The notes below the pieces were generated by a model, which searched no databases, was not told the DNA's origin, and saw nothing but the letters and a program-made list of their open reading frames with translations. Both the position numbers and the translations under genes were made by a program. A DNA stretch of 15,143 nucleotides from UBA7359 sp964523895. Lineage in GTDB: Bacteria > Pseudomonadota > Gammaproteobacteria > Eutrophobiales > Eutrophobiaceae. This document shows, piece after piece, positions 7,573-14,459 of the stretch; within the stretch, counting starts at the first letter, position 1; each line of letters begins with the position of its first letter. The DNA is taken from positions 1-15,143 of the forward strand of contig CAZGBJ010000040.1 of the NCBI GenBank assembly GCA_964523895.1. The letters are read 5' to 3'.

Positions 7573-7926
7573 ATGAGTAAAAAAACAGATAGATTGCGTC
7601 GTGCTAAAAAGGCGCGTGCCAGAATCAAACAACAAGGTATAAATCGATTGAGCGTGCATAAGACGTCACGTCACGTTTATGCACAAGTTATTGCTCCATG
7701 TGGTTCACAAGTGCTTGCGAGTGCTTCAAGTCTGGATAAAGAAATTAAGGGTCAGATTAAATACAGTGGCAATGTCGAAGCCGCTGCTGCTGTTGGTAAA
7801 GCTCTGGCTGAACGTGCGAAGAAAGCAGGTATCTCTAATGTTGCTTTTGATCGCTCAGGTTTTAAATACCATGGTCGCATTAAAGCATTAGCCGATGCAG
7901 CTCGCGAACAAGGTATGGAATTCTAA
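7573..7926 (+). CDS. rplR: 50S ribosomal protein L18
   Basis: L18 carries 5S rRNA into the central protuberance together with L5. It has 117 residues, identical in length to E. coli. The basic N-terminal arm (KTDRLRRAKKARARIKQQG, 4-22) is followed by RLSVHKTSRHVYAQVI, and the C-terminal part has FDRSGFKYHGRIKALADAAREQG. The five-base gap from rplF and the 11-base gap to rpsE keep it inside the same unit. Confidence 0.98.
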   Translation: MSKKTDRLRRAKKARARIKQQGINRLSVHKTSRHVYAQVIAPCGSQVLASASSLDKEIKGQIKYSGNVEAAAAVGKALAERAKKAGISNVAFDRSGFKYHGRIKALADAAREQGMEF

Positions 7927-7937
7927 GGGAAGGATTT

Positions 7938-8444
7938 ATGGCAATAGCAAACTCAATAACCGGTAACGAAGATCTTCAAGAAAAACTTGTCACGGTCAAT
8001 CGTGTTGCCAAAGTAGTTAAAGGTGGTCGTCAATTCCGTTTTGGTGCAGTAACTGTCGTTGGTGATGGTAATGGTCGAGTTGGTCTTGGTCTGGGTAAGT
8101 CTCGAGAAGTGCCTCTTGCGATTCAAAAGGCAATGGAAGATGCTCGCCGCAATATGATTACTGTGCCGTTGAACGAAGGCACACTTCAATACCCAATCGT
8201 TGCTGAATTTGGCGCCGCCAAAGTGTATATGCAACCTGCCTCGGAAGGTACCGGTATTATTGCTGGTGGTCCTATGCGAGCAGTATTTGAAGTGGTTGGT
8301 ATACATAATGTATTGGCTAAATCAAACGGTTCAACTAACCCTATCAATGTTATCCGCGCAACGATTAAAGGATTAAAGTCAATGTCTTCTCCTGAACAAA
8401 TTGCAGCTAAACGTGGAAAATCAGTCGAAGAAGTGGTTAGTTAA
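7938..8444 (+). CDS. rpsE: 30S ribosomal protein S5
   Basis: S5 helps form the mRNA entry pore and contributes to decoding fidelity. It has 168 residues. A double-stranded-RNA-binding-like N-terminal domain includes the loop VVKGGRQFRF (26-35), where mutations in other bacteria give spectinomycin resistance; the lysine-glycine-glycine-arginine there is unaltered. The C-terminal domain has MQPASEGTGIIAGGPMRAV and KSNGSTNPINVIRATIKGL, and the end is AKRGKSVEEVVS. The stop is one base before the rpmD start. Confidence 0.98.
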   Translation: MAIANSITGNEDLQEKLVTVNRVAKVVKGGRQFRFGAVTVVGDGNGRVGLGLGKSREVPLAIQKAMEDARRNMITVPLNEGTLQYPIVAEFGAAKVYMQPASEGTGIIAGGPMRAVFEVVGIHNVLAKSNGSTNPINVIRATIKGLKSMSSPEQIAAKRGKSVEEVVS

Positions 8445-8445
8445 T

Positions 8446-8640
8446 ATGACCAAGAAATCAAATAATAAATTAAAGGTGACGTTGGTTAAAAGTACCAATC
8501 GACGGATCGAAAAACACAAAGCGTGTGTCATGGGCTTAGGTTTACGTCGTATACGTCATAGTGTGACGGTCGATGATACGCCAGAAAATCGCGGCATGAT
8601 TAACAAAGTAAGCTATTTGCTTAATGTTGAAGAGGTATAA
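8446..8640 (+). CDS. rpmD: 50S ribosomal protein L30
   Basis: L30 is a small ferredoxin-like large-subunit protein. The reading frame is open upstream into rpsE (from 8401), but I place the start at the ATG one base after the rpsE stop. This yields 64 residues beginning MTKKSNNKLKVTLVKSTNRR, close to the 59 of E. coli. The upstream part would be a shadow of S5. The KACVMGLGLRRIRHSVTVDD segment (24-43) is diagnostic. There is no clear Shine-Dalgarno sequence beyond purines within rpsE, in keeping with coupling to it. Confidence 0.96.
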   Translation: MTKKSNNKLKVTLVKSTNRRIEKHKACVMGLGLRRIRHSVTVDDTPENRGMINKVSYLLNVEEV

Positions 8641-8642
8641 CG

Positions 8643-9077
8643 ATGCGTTTAAATTCACTTAAACCCCATCCCGATTCGACGTCGAATGCAAAACGTCCAG
8701 GTCGCGGTATCGGTTCCGGTATTGGTAAAACAGGTGGTCGTGGACATAAAGGACAAAAATCACGTGCCGGCGGTTATCACAAAGTTGGTTTCGAAGGCGG
8801 GCAAATGCCAATTCAACGCCGTTTACCAAAAGTCGGTTTTAGTTCGCGTATCGGTCGTGTCACGGCTGAAGTGCGTTTAAATGAATTAGCAGGTTTAGAT
8901 GTTGATGTTATTGATATAGATGCACTTAAATCAGCGCGATTGATTAATAAAAGTATTTTGCGAGCTAAGATTATTCTTTCCGGTAAGCTGGAAAAGGCTG
9001 TGACCGTTAAAGGGCTCATGTTGACCAAAGGTGCTAGAAGCGCGATTGAAGCTGCTGGCGGAAAGATAGAAGATTGA
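8643..9077 (+). CDS. rplO: 50S ribosomal protein L15
   Basis: L15 is a late-assembly protein whose glycine- and arginine-rich N-terminal arm threads into 23S rRNA. It has 144 residues, equal to E. coli. The arm (about residues 15-62) includes RPGRGIGSGIGKTGGRGHKG and GGQMPIQRRLPKVGF. The globular domain ends in the conserved GARSAIEAAGGKIED. The start is two bases after the rpmD stop, so translation is probably continuous from L30. Confidence 0.98.
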   Translation: MRLNSLKPHPDSTSNAKRPGRGIGSGIGKTGGRGHKGQKSRAGGYHKVGFEGGQMPIQRRLPKVGFSSRIGRVTAEVRLNELAGLDVDVIDIDALKSARLINKSILRAKIILSGKLEKAVTVKGLMLTKGARSAIEAAGGKIED

Positions 9078-9092
9078 AGGCCATAAAATATA

Positions 9093-10436
9093 ATGTCTGC
9101 ATCTAGCTCAGCAATAGCAGGAGGAATTTCGGGACTTGGCCAGTTAAAAGAACTGCGTCAGCGTTTATTATTTGTGTTGATGGCGTTATTCGTTTATCGA
9201 ATTTCAACACATATTCCGGTTCCTGGAATTAATCCAGTAGCACTGGCCGATTTGTTTCAGCAACAGAAAGGCACTATTTTGGACCTGTTTAATATGTTTT
9301 CCGGAGGCGCGTTAAGTCGCTTCTCGGTCGTTGCGCTAGGGATTATGCCATATATTTCGGCATCGATTATTATGCAGCTACTTTCAGTTGTTGATCCAAA
9401 GCTAAAACAATTGAAGAAAGAAGGTGAAGCAGGGCGCAGAAAAATTACGCAATATACGCGTTACGGCACCGTTGTATTGGCGACGTTTCAAGCCTTTGGA
9501 GTTGCCGTTGCTTTGGAAGGGCAACAGGCTGCGGGTCTGGCCGTTGTCATGGACCCGGGTGTTGGATTCAGAGTTGTGGCAGTGACAACATTAGTTACCG
9601 GAACCATGTTTTTAATGTGGTTAGGTGAACAAATAACAGAGCGTGGCATTGGTAATGGTATCTCGATCATTATTTTTGCCGGTATTGTTGCGGGTTTACC
9701 TTCAGCTATTGGTGGAACAATTGAGTTATCCAGAACGGGCGAAATGCATTTATTAGCTGTGTTTGGTTTATTTGCATTAGCTATAGCAGTGACTGCTTTT
9801 GTTGTCTTTGTAGAGCGTGGTCAACGCCGTATTACGGTTAACTATGCAAAACGTCAGGTTGGTCGGAAAATGTATGGCGGTCAAGCCAGTCATTTGCCAT
9901 TGAAATTAAATATGGCCGGTGTCATTCCACCGATATTTGCATCGAGTTTGATTTTATTTCCGGCGACGATAGCCGGTTGGTTTGGCCAAACTGAGGGTAT
10001 GGGTTGGTTGCAGGATATTGCAACGACGTTGTCACCAGGGCAGCCCATTTATGTATTGTGTTATGCAGTAGGAATTATTTTCTTCTGTTTCTTTTACACC
10101 GCGATGGTATTTGATCCGCGTGAAACGGCAGATAATTTAAAGAAATCAGGTGCGTTTATCCCTGGTATGCGTCCAGGTGAACAAACGGCGGCTTACCTTG
10201 ATAAGGTATTAACCAAATTAACCTTGGCAGGTGCGGTTTATATTACTGCTGTTTGTTTATTGCCTGAGTTTTTAATTGTGAAATTTAATGTGCCATTTTA
10301 TTTTGGTGGCACATCATTATTAATTATTGTTGTGGTTGTTATGGACTTTATGTCTCAGGTGCAATCGCATTTAATGTCCCATCAATATGAGGGACTTATG
10401 AAGAAAGCAAATTTAAAGGGACAAGGGCGACGTTAA
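9093..10436 (+). CDS. secY: Sec translocon channel protein SecY
   Basis: SecY forms the protein-conducting channel of the inner membrane, together with SecE and SecG, and is driven by SecA or by ribosomes. The 447 residues (443 in E. coli) contain ten hydrophobic segments. The first is about residues 24-44. The plug region is around 60-75 (TILDLFNMFSGGAL). Segment 2 contains SVVALGIMPYISASIIMQLL (78-97). The GERGIGNGIS-type motif (TERGIGNGIS, 182-191) and the cytosolic loop NLKKSGAFIPGMRPGEQTA (348-366) with conserved Arg360 are present. The position at the end of the spc group is typical. Confidence 0.98.
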   Translation: MSASSSAIAGGISGLGQLKELRQRLLFVLMALFVYRISTHIPVPGINPVALADLFQQQKGTILDLFNMFSGGALSRFSVVALGIMPYISASIIMQLLSVVDPKLKQLKKEGEAGRRKITQYTRYGTVVLATFQAFGVAVALEGQQAAGLAVVMDPGVGFRVVAVTTLVTGTMFLMWLGEQITERGIGNGISIIIFAGIVAGLPSAIGGTIELSRTGEMHLLAVFGLFALAIAVTAFVVFVERGQRRITVNYAKRQVGRKMYGGQASHLPLKLNMAGVIPPIFASSLILFPATIAGWFGQTEGMGWLQDIATTLSPGQPIYVLCYAVGIIFFCFFYTAMVFDPRETADNLKKSGAFIPGMRPGEQTAAYLDKVLTKLTLAGAVYITAVCLLPEFLIVKFNVPFYFGGTSLLIIVVVVMDFMSQVQSHLMSHQYEGLMKKANLKGQGRR

Positions 10437-10467
10437 TACGTCAAGCATTCTTGCCTGGAGATAGAAG

Positions 10468-10581
10468 ATGAAAGTTAGAGCATCAGTAAAAAAGATTTGT
10501 CGGAACTGTAGAATTATCCGACGTAATAGAGTTGTACGTGTTATCTGTACAGACCCACGCCATAAGCAGCGTCAGGGATAG
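10468..10581 (+). CDS. rpmJ: 50S ribosomal protein L36 (zinc-ribbon form)
   Basis: This 37-residue gene makes the smallest large-subunit protein. The N-terminus MKVRASVKKICRNCRIIRR and the end HKQRQG are family standards. Zinc ligands are Cys11, Cys14, Cys27 and His32, so this is the zinc-binding C+ form. It is one residue shorter than E. coli L36, in the turn before the histidine. The ATG has a good TGGAG seven bases upstream. It sits 31 bases after secY and 38 before rpsM, the two largest gaps of the ribosomal block. Confidence 0.97.
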   Translation: MKVRASVKKICRNCRIIRRNRVVRVICTDPRHKQRQG

Positions 10582-10619
10582 ATAACCAGAGCTAAATGAA
10601 GACATTGGAGAAATAACAC

Positions 10620-10976
10620 ATGGCTCGTATTGCAGGCGTTAACATAGCGGACAACAAGCATTTAGTTATTGCGTTGACCTATATCTATGGCATTGGAAAT
10701 ACTCGTGCACAAAGTATTTGTGATGCAGTGAATTTACAGGGTACAACTAAAGTTAGAGAATTGTCCGAAGCTGATTTAGACAAAATTCGTGCTGAGATTA
10801 CCAAATTTGATCTTGAAGGTGATTTACGTCGCGAAGTTTCAATGAATATTAAACGTTTGATGGATCTCGGTACTAATCGAGGAATTCGTCATCGCCGAGG
10901 ACTTCCAGTTAGAGGTCAACGAACTAAAACAAATGCGCGTACTCGTAAGGGTCCACGAAAAATGATTAAAAAATAA
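10620..10976 (+). CDS. rpsM: 30S ribosomal protein S13
   Basis: S13 lies at the top of the 30S head, contacts the P-site tRNA and forms bridges to L5 and L31. It has 118 residues, as in E. coli. MARIAGVNIADNKH starts the helix-two-turn-helix domain, with YIYGIGNTRAQSIC at 22-35, and the basic tail has TNRGIRHRRGLPVRGQRTKT (89-108) and ARTRKGPRKMIKK. TGGAG precedes the ATG. The 38-base gap before it is where E. coli has the S4-binding alpha-operon leader pseudoknot; I cannot confirm such a fold here. Confidence 0.98.
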   Translation: MARIAGVNIADNKHLVIALTYIYGIGNTRAQSICDAVNLQGTTKVRELSEADLDKIRAEITKFDLEGDLRREVSMNIKRLMDLGTNRGIRHRRGLPVRGQRTKTNARTRKGPRKMIKK

Positions 10977-10994
10977 CACACTCAGGTTTTAAAT

Positions 10995-11387
10995 ATGGCC
11001 AAAACAGCAGTAAAGAGTCGCAAGCGTGTAAAGAAAACCGTCGTTGATGGTATTGCACATATACATGCTTCATTTAATAACACGATAATTACGATTACAG
11101 ATCGTCAGGGTAACGCTTTGTCATGGGCAACTTCCGGCGGTAGTGGTTTTCGTGGTTCTCGTAAAAGCACACCATTTGCTGCACAGATTGCTTCGCAAAA
11201 AGCAGGTGAAACAGCAAAAGAGTTATTTGGCATGCAAAATCTGGAAGTATTGATAAAAGGACCAGGCCCTGGTCGTGAATCAGCAGTACGAGCACTTAAT
11301 TCAATCGGACTTAAAATCACAAATATAACTGATGTAACCCCGATTCCACATAATGGGTGTCGCCCACCCAAGAAACGTCGGGTTTAA
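10995..11387 (+). CDS. rpsK: 30S ribosomal protein S11
   Basis: S11 is part of the 30S platform, near the E-site codon of the mRNA. It has 130 residues (129 in E. coli). Conserved parts are GIAHIHASFNNTIITITDRQ (19-38), KSTPFAAQIASQKAG (57-71) and the C-terminal TPIPHNGCRPPKKRRV. Asn120-Gly121 in that segment is equivalent to the site that becomes isoaspartate in E. coli S11. The gene is 18 bases after rpsM. Confidence 0.98.
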   Translation: MAKTAVKSRKRVKKTVVDGIAHIHASFNNTIITITDRQGNALSWATSGGSGFRGSRKSTPFAAQIASQKAGETAKELFGMQNLEVLIKGPGPGRESAVRALNSIGLKITNITDVTPIPHNGCRPPKKRRV

Positions 11388-11402
11388 TTCAGGAGCTTTA
11401 TA

Positions 11403-12023
11403 ATGGCACGTTATCTCGGACCAAAATGTAAACTTAGTCGACGCGAAGGCACAGACTTATTTTTAAAAAGTCGCGCCAGACCGATTGAATCAAAATGTCA
11501 GATAGACAAACTACCTGGTATACAAGGTAGTCGTCCGAAAAGATTATCTGACTACGCATTACAGTTACGCGAAAAACAAAAATTACGTCGTATTTATTGC
11601 ATCCTGGAAAAGCAATTCCGTAAATACTATAAAGAAGCTGCTCGTCGTAAAGGCTCAACCGGTGAGAACCTGTTACAGATACTGGAATGCCGTCTGGATA
11701 ACGTTGTATATCGTATGGGTTTTGGTTCAACTCGAAATGAAGCACGTCAATTGGTCAGCCATAAGTCGATTTTGGTAAATGGTAAATCAGTAAACATCCC
11801 TTCATACGATGTTAAACCAACTGACACGATATCAATTCGTGAAAAAAGTAAAAAACAATTACGTATTCAGTCTGCATTAGAAATTGCAGAACAATACGGA
11901 CTGCCAGATTGGGTAGATGTAAATATTAAAGGTATGGAAGGCGTATTTAAATCAGTTCCGGAAAGAAGTGAACTACCGTCTGAAATTAATGAACAACTCG
12001 TTGTAGAACTTTACTCCAAGTAA
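11403..12023 (+). CDS. rpsD: 30S ribosomal protein S4
   Basis: S4 is a primary assembly protein of the 30S body. In E. coli it also represses the alpha operon and takes part in rRNA antitermination. Its 206 residues equal the E. coli length. The N-terminal domain starts MARYLGPKCKLSRREGTDLF. The S4 RNA-binding domain covers about 97-160, with RLDNVVYRMGFGSTRNEARQ (97-116) and the VNGKSVNIPSYDVKP turn. The cysteines (9, 32, 66, 96) do not form the four-cysteine zinc knuckle seen in some bacteria. It starts 15 bases after rpsK, with AGGAG upstream. Confidence 0.98.
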   Translation: MARYLGPKCKLSRREGTDLFLKSRARPIESKCQIDKLPGIQGSRPKRLSDYALQLREKQKLRRIYCILEKQFRKYYKEAARRKGSTGENLLQILECRLDNVVYRMGFGSTRNEARQLVSHKSILVNGKSVNIPSYDVKPTDTISIREKSKKQLRIQSALEIAEQYGLPDWVDVNIKGMEGVFKSVPERSELPSEINEQLVVELYSK

Positions 12024-12045
12024 TTAACGTAGAGGATTATCACGC

Positions 12046-13065
12046 ATGTCATCGACATTTTATGAACTACTAAAACCACGGTTGGTTGATGTAACGACCA
12101 TCAGCAATACTTCTGCGAAAATAATCATTGAACCTTTGGATAGAGGTTTTGGGCATACTTTAGGTAATGCCTTACGCCGCGTCCTGTTATCTTCAATGCA
12201 GGGTTGTGCTGTTGTCGAAGCAGAAATCGAAGGCGTATTGCATGAATACACTACGATTGAAGGCGTACAGGAAGATGTCATCGATATTCTGATGAACCTG
12301 AAAGGCCTTGCTATCATGATGCATGCCAAGGATGAAACAATTTTAACGTTAAAGAAGAGTGGTCCTGGTGAAGTTTACGCTAAAGATATCACGCTTGATC
12401 ATGATGTAGAGATTGTAAATCCTGATCATCTTATTGCTAACCTGACCAAAGCAGGCGAATTGAACATTACAATGAAAGTTGTTCGAGGTCGTGGTTATAA
12501 GCCGGTTGTAATTGGTGGTACTGATGAGACAGAGCAAACCATAGGCCAGTTAAAGCTGGATGCGTCATTTAGTCCAGTAACGCGTATTGCTTATGAAGTT
12601 CAAAATGCACGTGTAGAACAACGTACTAACCTGGATAAACTGGTTCTCGAGATAGAAACAAATGGAACAATCGATCCAGAAGATGCCGTTCGTGAAGCAG
12701 CAACGATTCTGCGTTCTCAGTTTGCTGTGTTTGTTGATCTGGAAGCAGAAGAAGCAATTGAAGCAAGCCAGAATAAAGAACCGGAAATTGATCCTATTTT
12801 GTTACGTCCTGTTGATGATCTTGAATTAACGGTACGTTCAGCAAATTGTTTAAAAGCGGAAAGTATTTATTATATTGGTGATTTGATTCAGCGTACGGAA
12901 GTTGAATTATTAAAAACGCCTAATCTGGGCAAAAAATCACTGACTGAAATAAAGGATGTACTTGCTTCACGCGGTCTGTCATTGGGTATGCGCCTGGAAA
13001 ATTGGCCGCCTGCCGGACTTGAAGAAAAAGAAACGCCGACTATATCCGCACCTATATCATTTTAA
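12046..13065 (+). CDS. rpoA: DNA-directed RNA polymerase subunit alpha
   Basis: The alpha dimer is the assembly platform for beta and beta', and its C-terminal domain binds promoter UP elements and activators. It has 339 residues (329 in E. coli). The N-terminal domain (about 1-235) has EPLDRGFGHTLGNALRRVLL (29-48) and the assembly segment VEQRTNLDKLVLEIETNGTI (190-209). A linker leads to the C-terminal domain (about 250-325). The DNA-binding residues of E. coli, Arg265, Asn268, Gly296, Lys298 and Ser299, correspond to Arg264, Asn267, Gly295, Lys297 and Ser298. The tail after NWPPAGL is about ten residues longer than in E. coli. Confidence 0.98.
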   Translation: MSSTFYELLKPRLVDVTTISNTSAKIIIEPLDRGFGHTLGNALRRVLLSSMQGCAVVEAEIEGVLHEYTTIEGVQEDVIDILMNLKGLAIMMHAKDETILTLKKSGPGEVYAKDITLDHDVEIVNPDHLIANLTKAGELNITMKVVRGRGYKPVVIGGTDETEQTIGQLKLDASFSPVTRIAYEVQNARVEQRTNLDKLVLEIETNGTIDPEDAVREAATILRSQFAVFVDLEAEEAIEASQNKEPEIDPILLRPVDDLELTVRSANCLKAESIYYIGDLIQRTEVELLKTPNLGKKSLTEIKDVLASRGLSLGMRLENWPPAGLEEKETPTISAPISF

Positions 13066-13077
13066 GAGAGAAGAATA

Positions 13078-13479
13078 ATGCGTCATCGTAAAAGTGGACG
13101 ACAACTGAACCGTAATAGTTCGCATCGCACAGCGATGTTTCGAAATATGGCAGTTTCGCTTATGGATCATGAAATAATTAAAACGACTTTGCCAAAGGCA
13201 AAAGAATTACGCCGTGTCGCTGAGCCATTAATTACGATGGCAAAGGTTGATAGCGTAGCAAAACGCCGACTGGCATTTTCGCGTCTTCGTGACCGTGATG
13301 TTGTAACCAAGCTATTTAATGAATTAGGTCCACGCTTCAAAGAACGTCCTGGTGGCTATGTGCGTATTCTAAAATGTGGTGTTCGTTCAGGTGATAAAGC
13401 ACCTATGGCGATAGTCGAACTGTTAGATCGTCCTGAAACAGCAGAAGCTGTTGAGGTAGAAGTAGAAGAACAAGCATAA
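13078..13479 (+). CDS. rplQ: 50S ribosomal protein L17
   Basis: L17 lies around the tunnel exit, opposite L23. The 133 residues start MRHRKSGRQLNRNSSHRTAM, the family standard, and continue with KELRRVAEPLITMAK (42-56) and RLRDRDVVTKLFNELGPRF. The last dozen residues are acidic and glutamate-rich (EAVEVEVEEQA), a variable tail. It is the last gene of the ribosomal block, 12 bases after rpoA, and a Rho-independent terminator begins 25 bases after its stop. Confidence 0.98.
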   Translation: MRHRKSGRQLNRNSSHRTAMFRNMAVSLMDHEIIKTTLPKAKELRRVAEPLITMAKVDSVAKRRLAFSRLRDRDVVTKLFNELGPRFKERPGGYVRILKCGVRSGDKAPMAIVELLDRPETAEAVEVEVEEQA

Positions 13480-13504
13480 TAATAATCATAAGCTTGTGTC
13501 CTTT

Positions 13505-13537
13505 AAAACCGGGTTTTTTAACTCGGTTTTTCTTTTT
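13505..13537 (+). terminator. Rho-independent terminator of the ribosomal block
   Basis: The arms AAAACCGGG (13505-13513) and CTCGGTTTT (13522-13530) pair over nine positions with one G-U pair, closing an eight-base loop TTTTTTAA. A T-rich tract with a single interrupting C follows directly. The location just after rplQ fits the end of a long operon. A weaker six-pair hairpin (ACAAGC at 13470, GCTTGT at 13492) surrounds the rplQ stop but lacks a T tract. Confidence 0.88.
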
Positions 13538-13661
13538 CTGAAGGCATATTTTCCGTTTATGCTTCGTTGCTGCCATTTTCTGCGGTGCTCATTTATGACT
13601 TATAAACTCCGCTCCTCGAAAATGGCGCGCCTCGCCTAAACGAAAAATCTACTCTTCAGAA
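13536..13661. repeat. Nested inverted-repeat element after the terminator
   Basis: The outer arms TTCTGAAG (13536-13543) and CTTCAGAA (13654-13661) are perfect. Inside them, TTTTCCGTTTATGC (13549-13562) pairs with 13634-13647 at 12 of 14 positions. GCCATTTTC (13572-13580) pairs perfectly with GAAAATGGC (13618-13626), GCGG (13582) with CCGC (13609), and TTTAT (13592) with ATAAA (13602) around a five-base loop. Arms nested at five levels about one centre indicate a single folded unit of 126 bases and not chance hairpins. There is no open frame of note inside. It looks like a short palindromic dispersed repeat or MITE-like element, though copy number cannot be judged from one window. Its left tip shares the last Ts of the terminator. 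Confidence 0.75.
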
Positions 13662-13699
13662 TAACCTTTCAAATCCAGATATTTCTAAAAGTAGGAAGA

Positions 13700-13727
13700 T
13701 TGACCTTTCATCCATAAGTTCTAGACT
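13700..13727 (+). promoter_or_regulatory. Candidate sigma-70 promoter for the SAM hydrolase gene
   Basis: TTGACC (13700-13705) matches the -35 consensus at five of six positions. TAGACT (13722-13727) matches the -10 consensus at four of six, with a 16-base spacer. Transcription would begin about 13733-13735, practically at the ATG. This is a pattern call from sequence alone. Short promoter-like hexamers occur by chance in AT-rich DNA, so confidence is low. Confidence 0.35.
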
Positions 13728-13733
13728 ACTCTC

Positions 13734-14459
13734 ATGATATTTTTATTTACAGATTATGGTTTAGAAGGGCCATATATCGGGCAGGTAGAGACGGTGTTGT
13801 ATCAACTGGCTCCAGATGCAAAAGTCATTAATTTGATGGCGGATGCACCACGTAATAATCCTAAGGCGAGTGCTTATTTACTTGCGTCATTGATTCATCA
13901 AATTCCAGTTGGCTCAATTATCTTCAGTGTGGTTGATCCGGGTGTGGGTTCGGATAAAGATAAGCCTACGGCTATAAAGATAGATGGGCGCTGGTTTGTT
14001 GGTCCTGATAATGGTTTGTTTGATATTGTTGCTAAACAAGCGAAAGAAATATTAGTTTGGCATATCACATGGAGACCTGAGGAATTAACGAATAGTTTTC
14101 ATGGCCGTGATTTATATGCGCCTGTTTGTGCCATGCTGGAAAACAAAGAACAGATCCCCGGTGATAGAGTTGGCTGGACAGATAAACAACAATGGCCAGA
14201 CTATCTAATTGAAGTGATCTACATAGATCACTTTGGTAATTGTATTACAGGAATACGTGCTGATCAGTTGGATCATAAAATAACGATAAGTATTAATAGT
14301 CAGAAAATACTAAATGCGAATACGTTCTCAGATGTACCAGAAGGAAAAGCGTTTTGGTATGAAAACTCAAATGGTTTGGTTGAAATAGCTGTAAATCAAG
14401 GTAGTGCAGCAGAAGTTCTTCAACTTGAAATAGGTAGCCATATCCTGCTTTCCACCTAA
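13734..14459 (+). CDS. SAM hydroxide adenosyltransferase (DUF62/SAM hydrolase family)
   Basis: The 241-residue product belongs to the family that includes fluorinase, chlorinase SalL and the archaeal and bacterial enzymes that use water to split S-adenosylmethionine into adenosine and methionine. Family marks occur in order: FTDYG (5-9), VVDPGVG (66-72), GRWFVGPDNGLF (85-96), NSFHGRDLYAP (120-130), DHFGNCITGI (165-174) and NSNGLVEIAVNQGSAAEV (211-228). Asp68 and His123 fit the known Asp-Arg-His triad, but position 75, normally arginine, is lysine. Halogenation is unlikely without specialised context, so hydrolysis is the better guess. No in-frame start exists upstream, since a TAG lies 12 bases before the ATG. 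No Shine-Dalgarno sequence is visible. The gene lies beyond the ribosomal terminator and is probably a separate unit. Confidence 0.88.
   Translation: MIFLFTDYGLEGPYIGQVETVLYQLAPDAKVINLMADAPRNNPKASAYLLASLIHQIPVGSIIFSVVDPGVGSDKDKPTAIKIDGRWFVGPDNGLFDIVAKQAKEILVWHITWRPEELTNSFHGRDLYAPVCAMLENKEQIPGDRVGWTDKQQWPDYLIEVIYIDHFGNCITGIRADQLDHKITISINSQKILNANTFSDVPEGKAFWYENSNGLVEIAVNQGSAAEVLQLEIGSHILLST

Noticed and set aside
7953..8306. 117-residue open frame on the minus strand opposite S5
   Set aside because: It is antisense to a certain gene and has a composition typical of a shadow frame, without motifs or a ribosome-binding site.
8401..8445. N-terminal extension of L30 into the S5 gene
   Set aside because: The extra 15 residues are S5 codons read in another frame. 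The family N-terminus begins at the ATG at 8446.
11105..11371. 88- and 66-residue minus-strand frames opposite S11
   Set aside because: They overlap a highly conserved gene, and the codons reflect S11 in reverse. No recognisable protein feature.
11434..11745. 103-residue minus-strand frame opposite S4
   Set aside because: Same reasoning as other antisense frames: S4 is certain and this frame has no independent support.
13470..13497. ACAAGC/GCTTGT hairpin around the rplQ stop
   Set aside because: Six pairs with a 16-base loop is weak, and the clear terminator lies just downstream.
13480..13733. SAM-responsive riboswitch ahead of the SAM hydrolase
   Set aside because: I see none of the conserved core of known SAM riboswitch classes. 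The structure present is the terminator and a symmetric palindrome.
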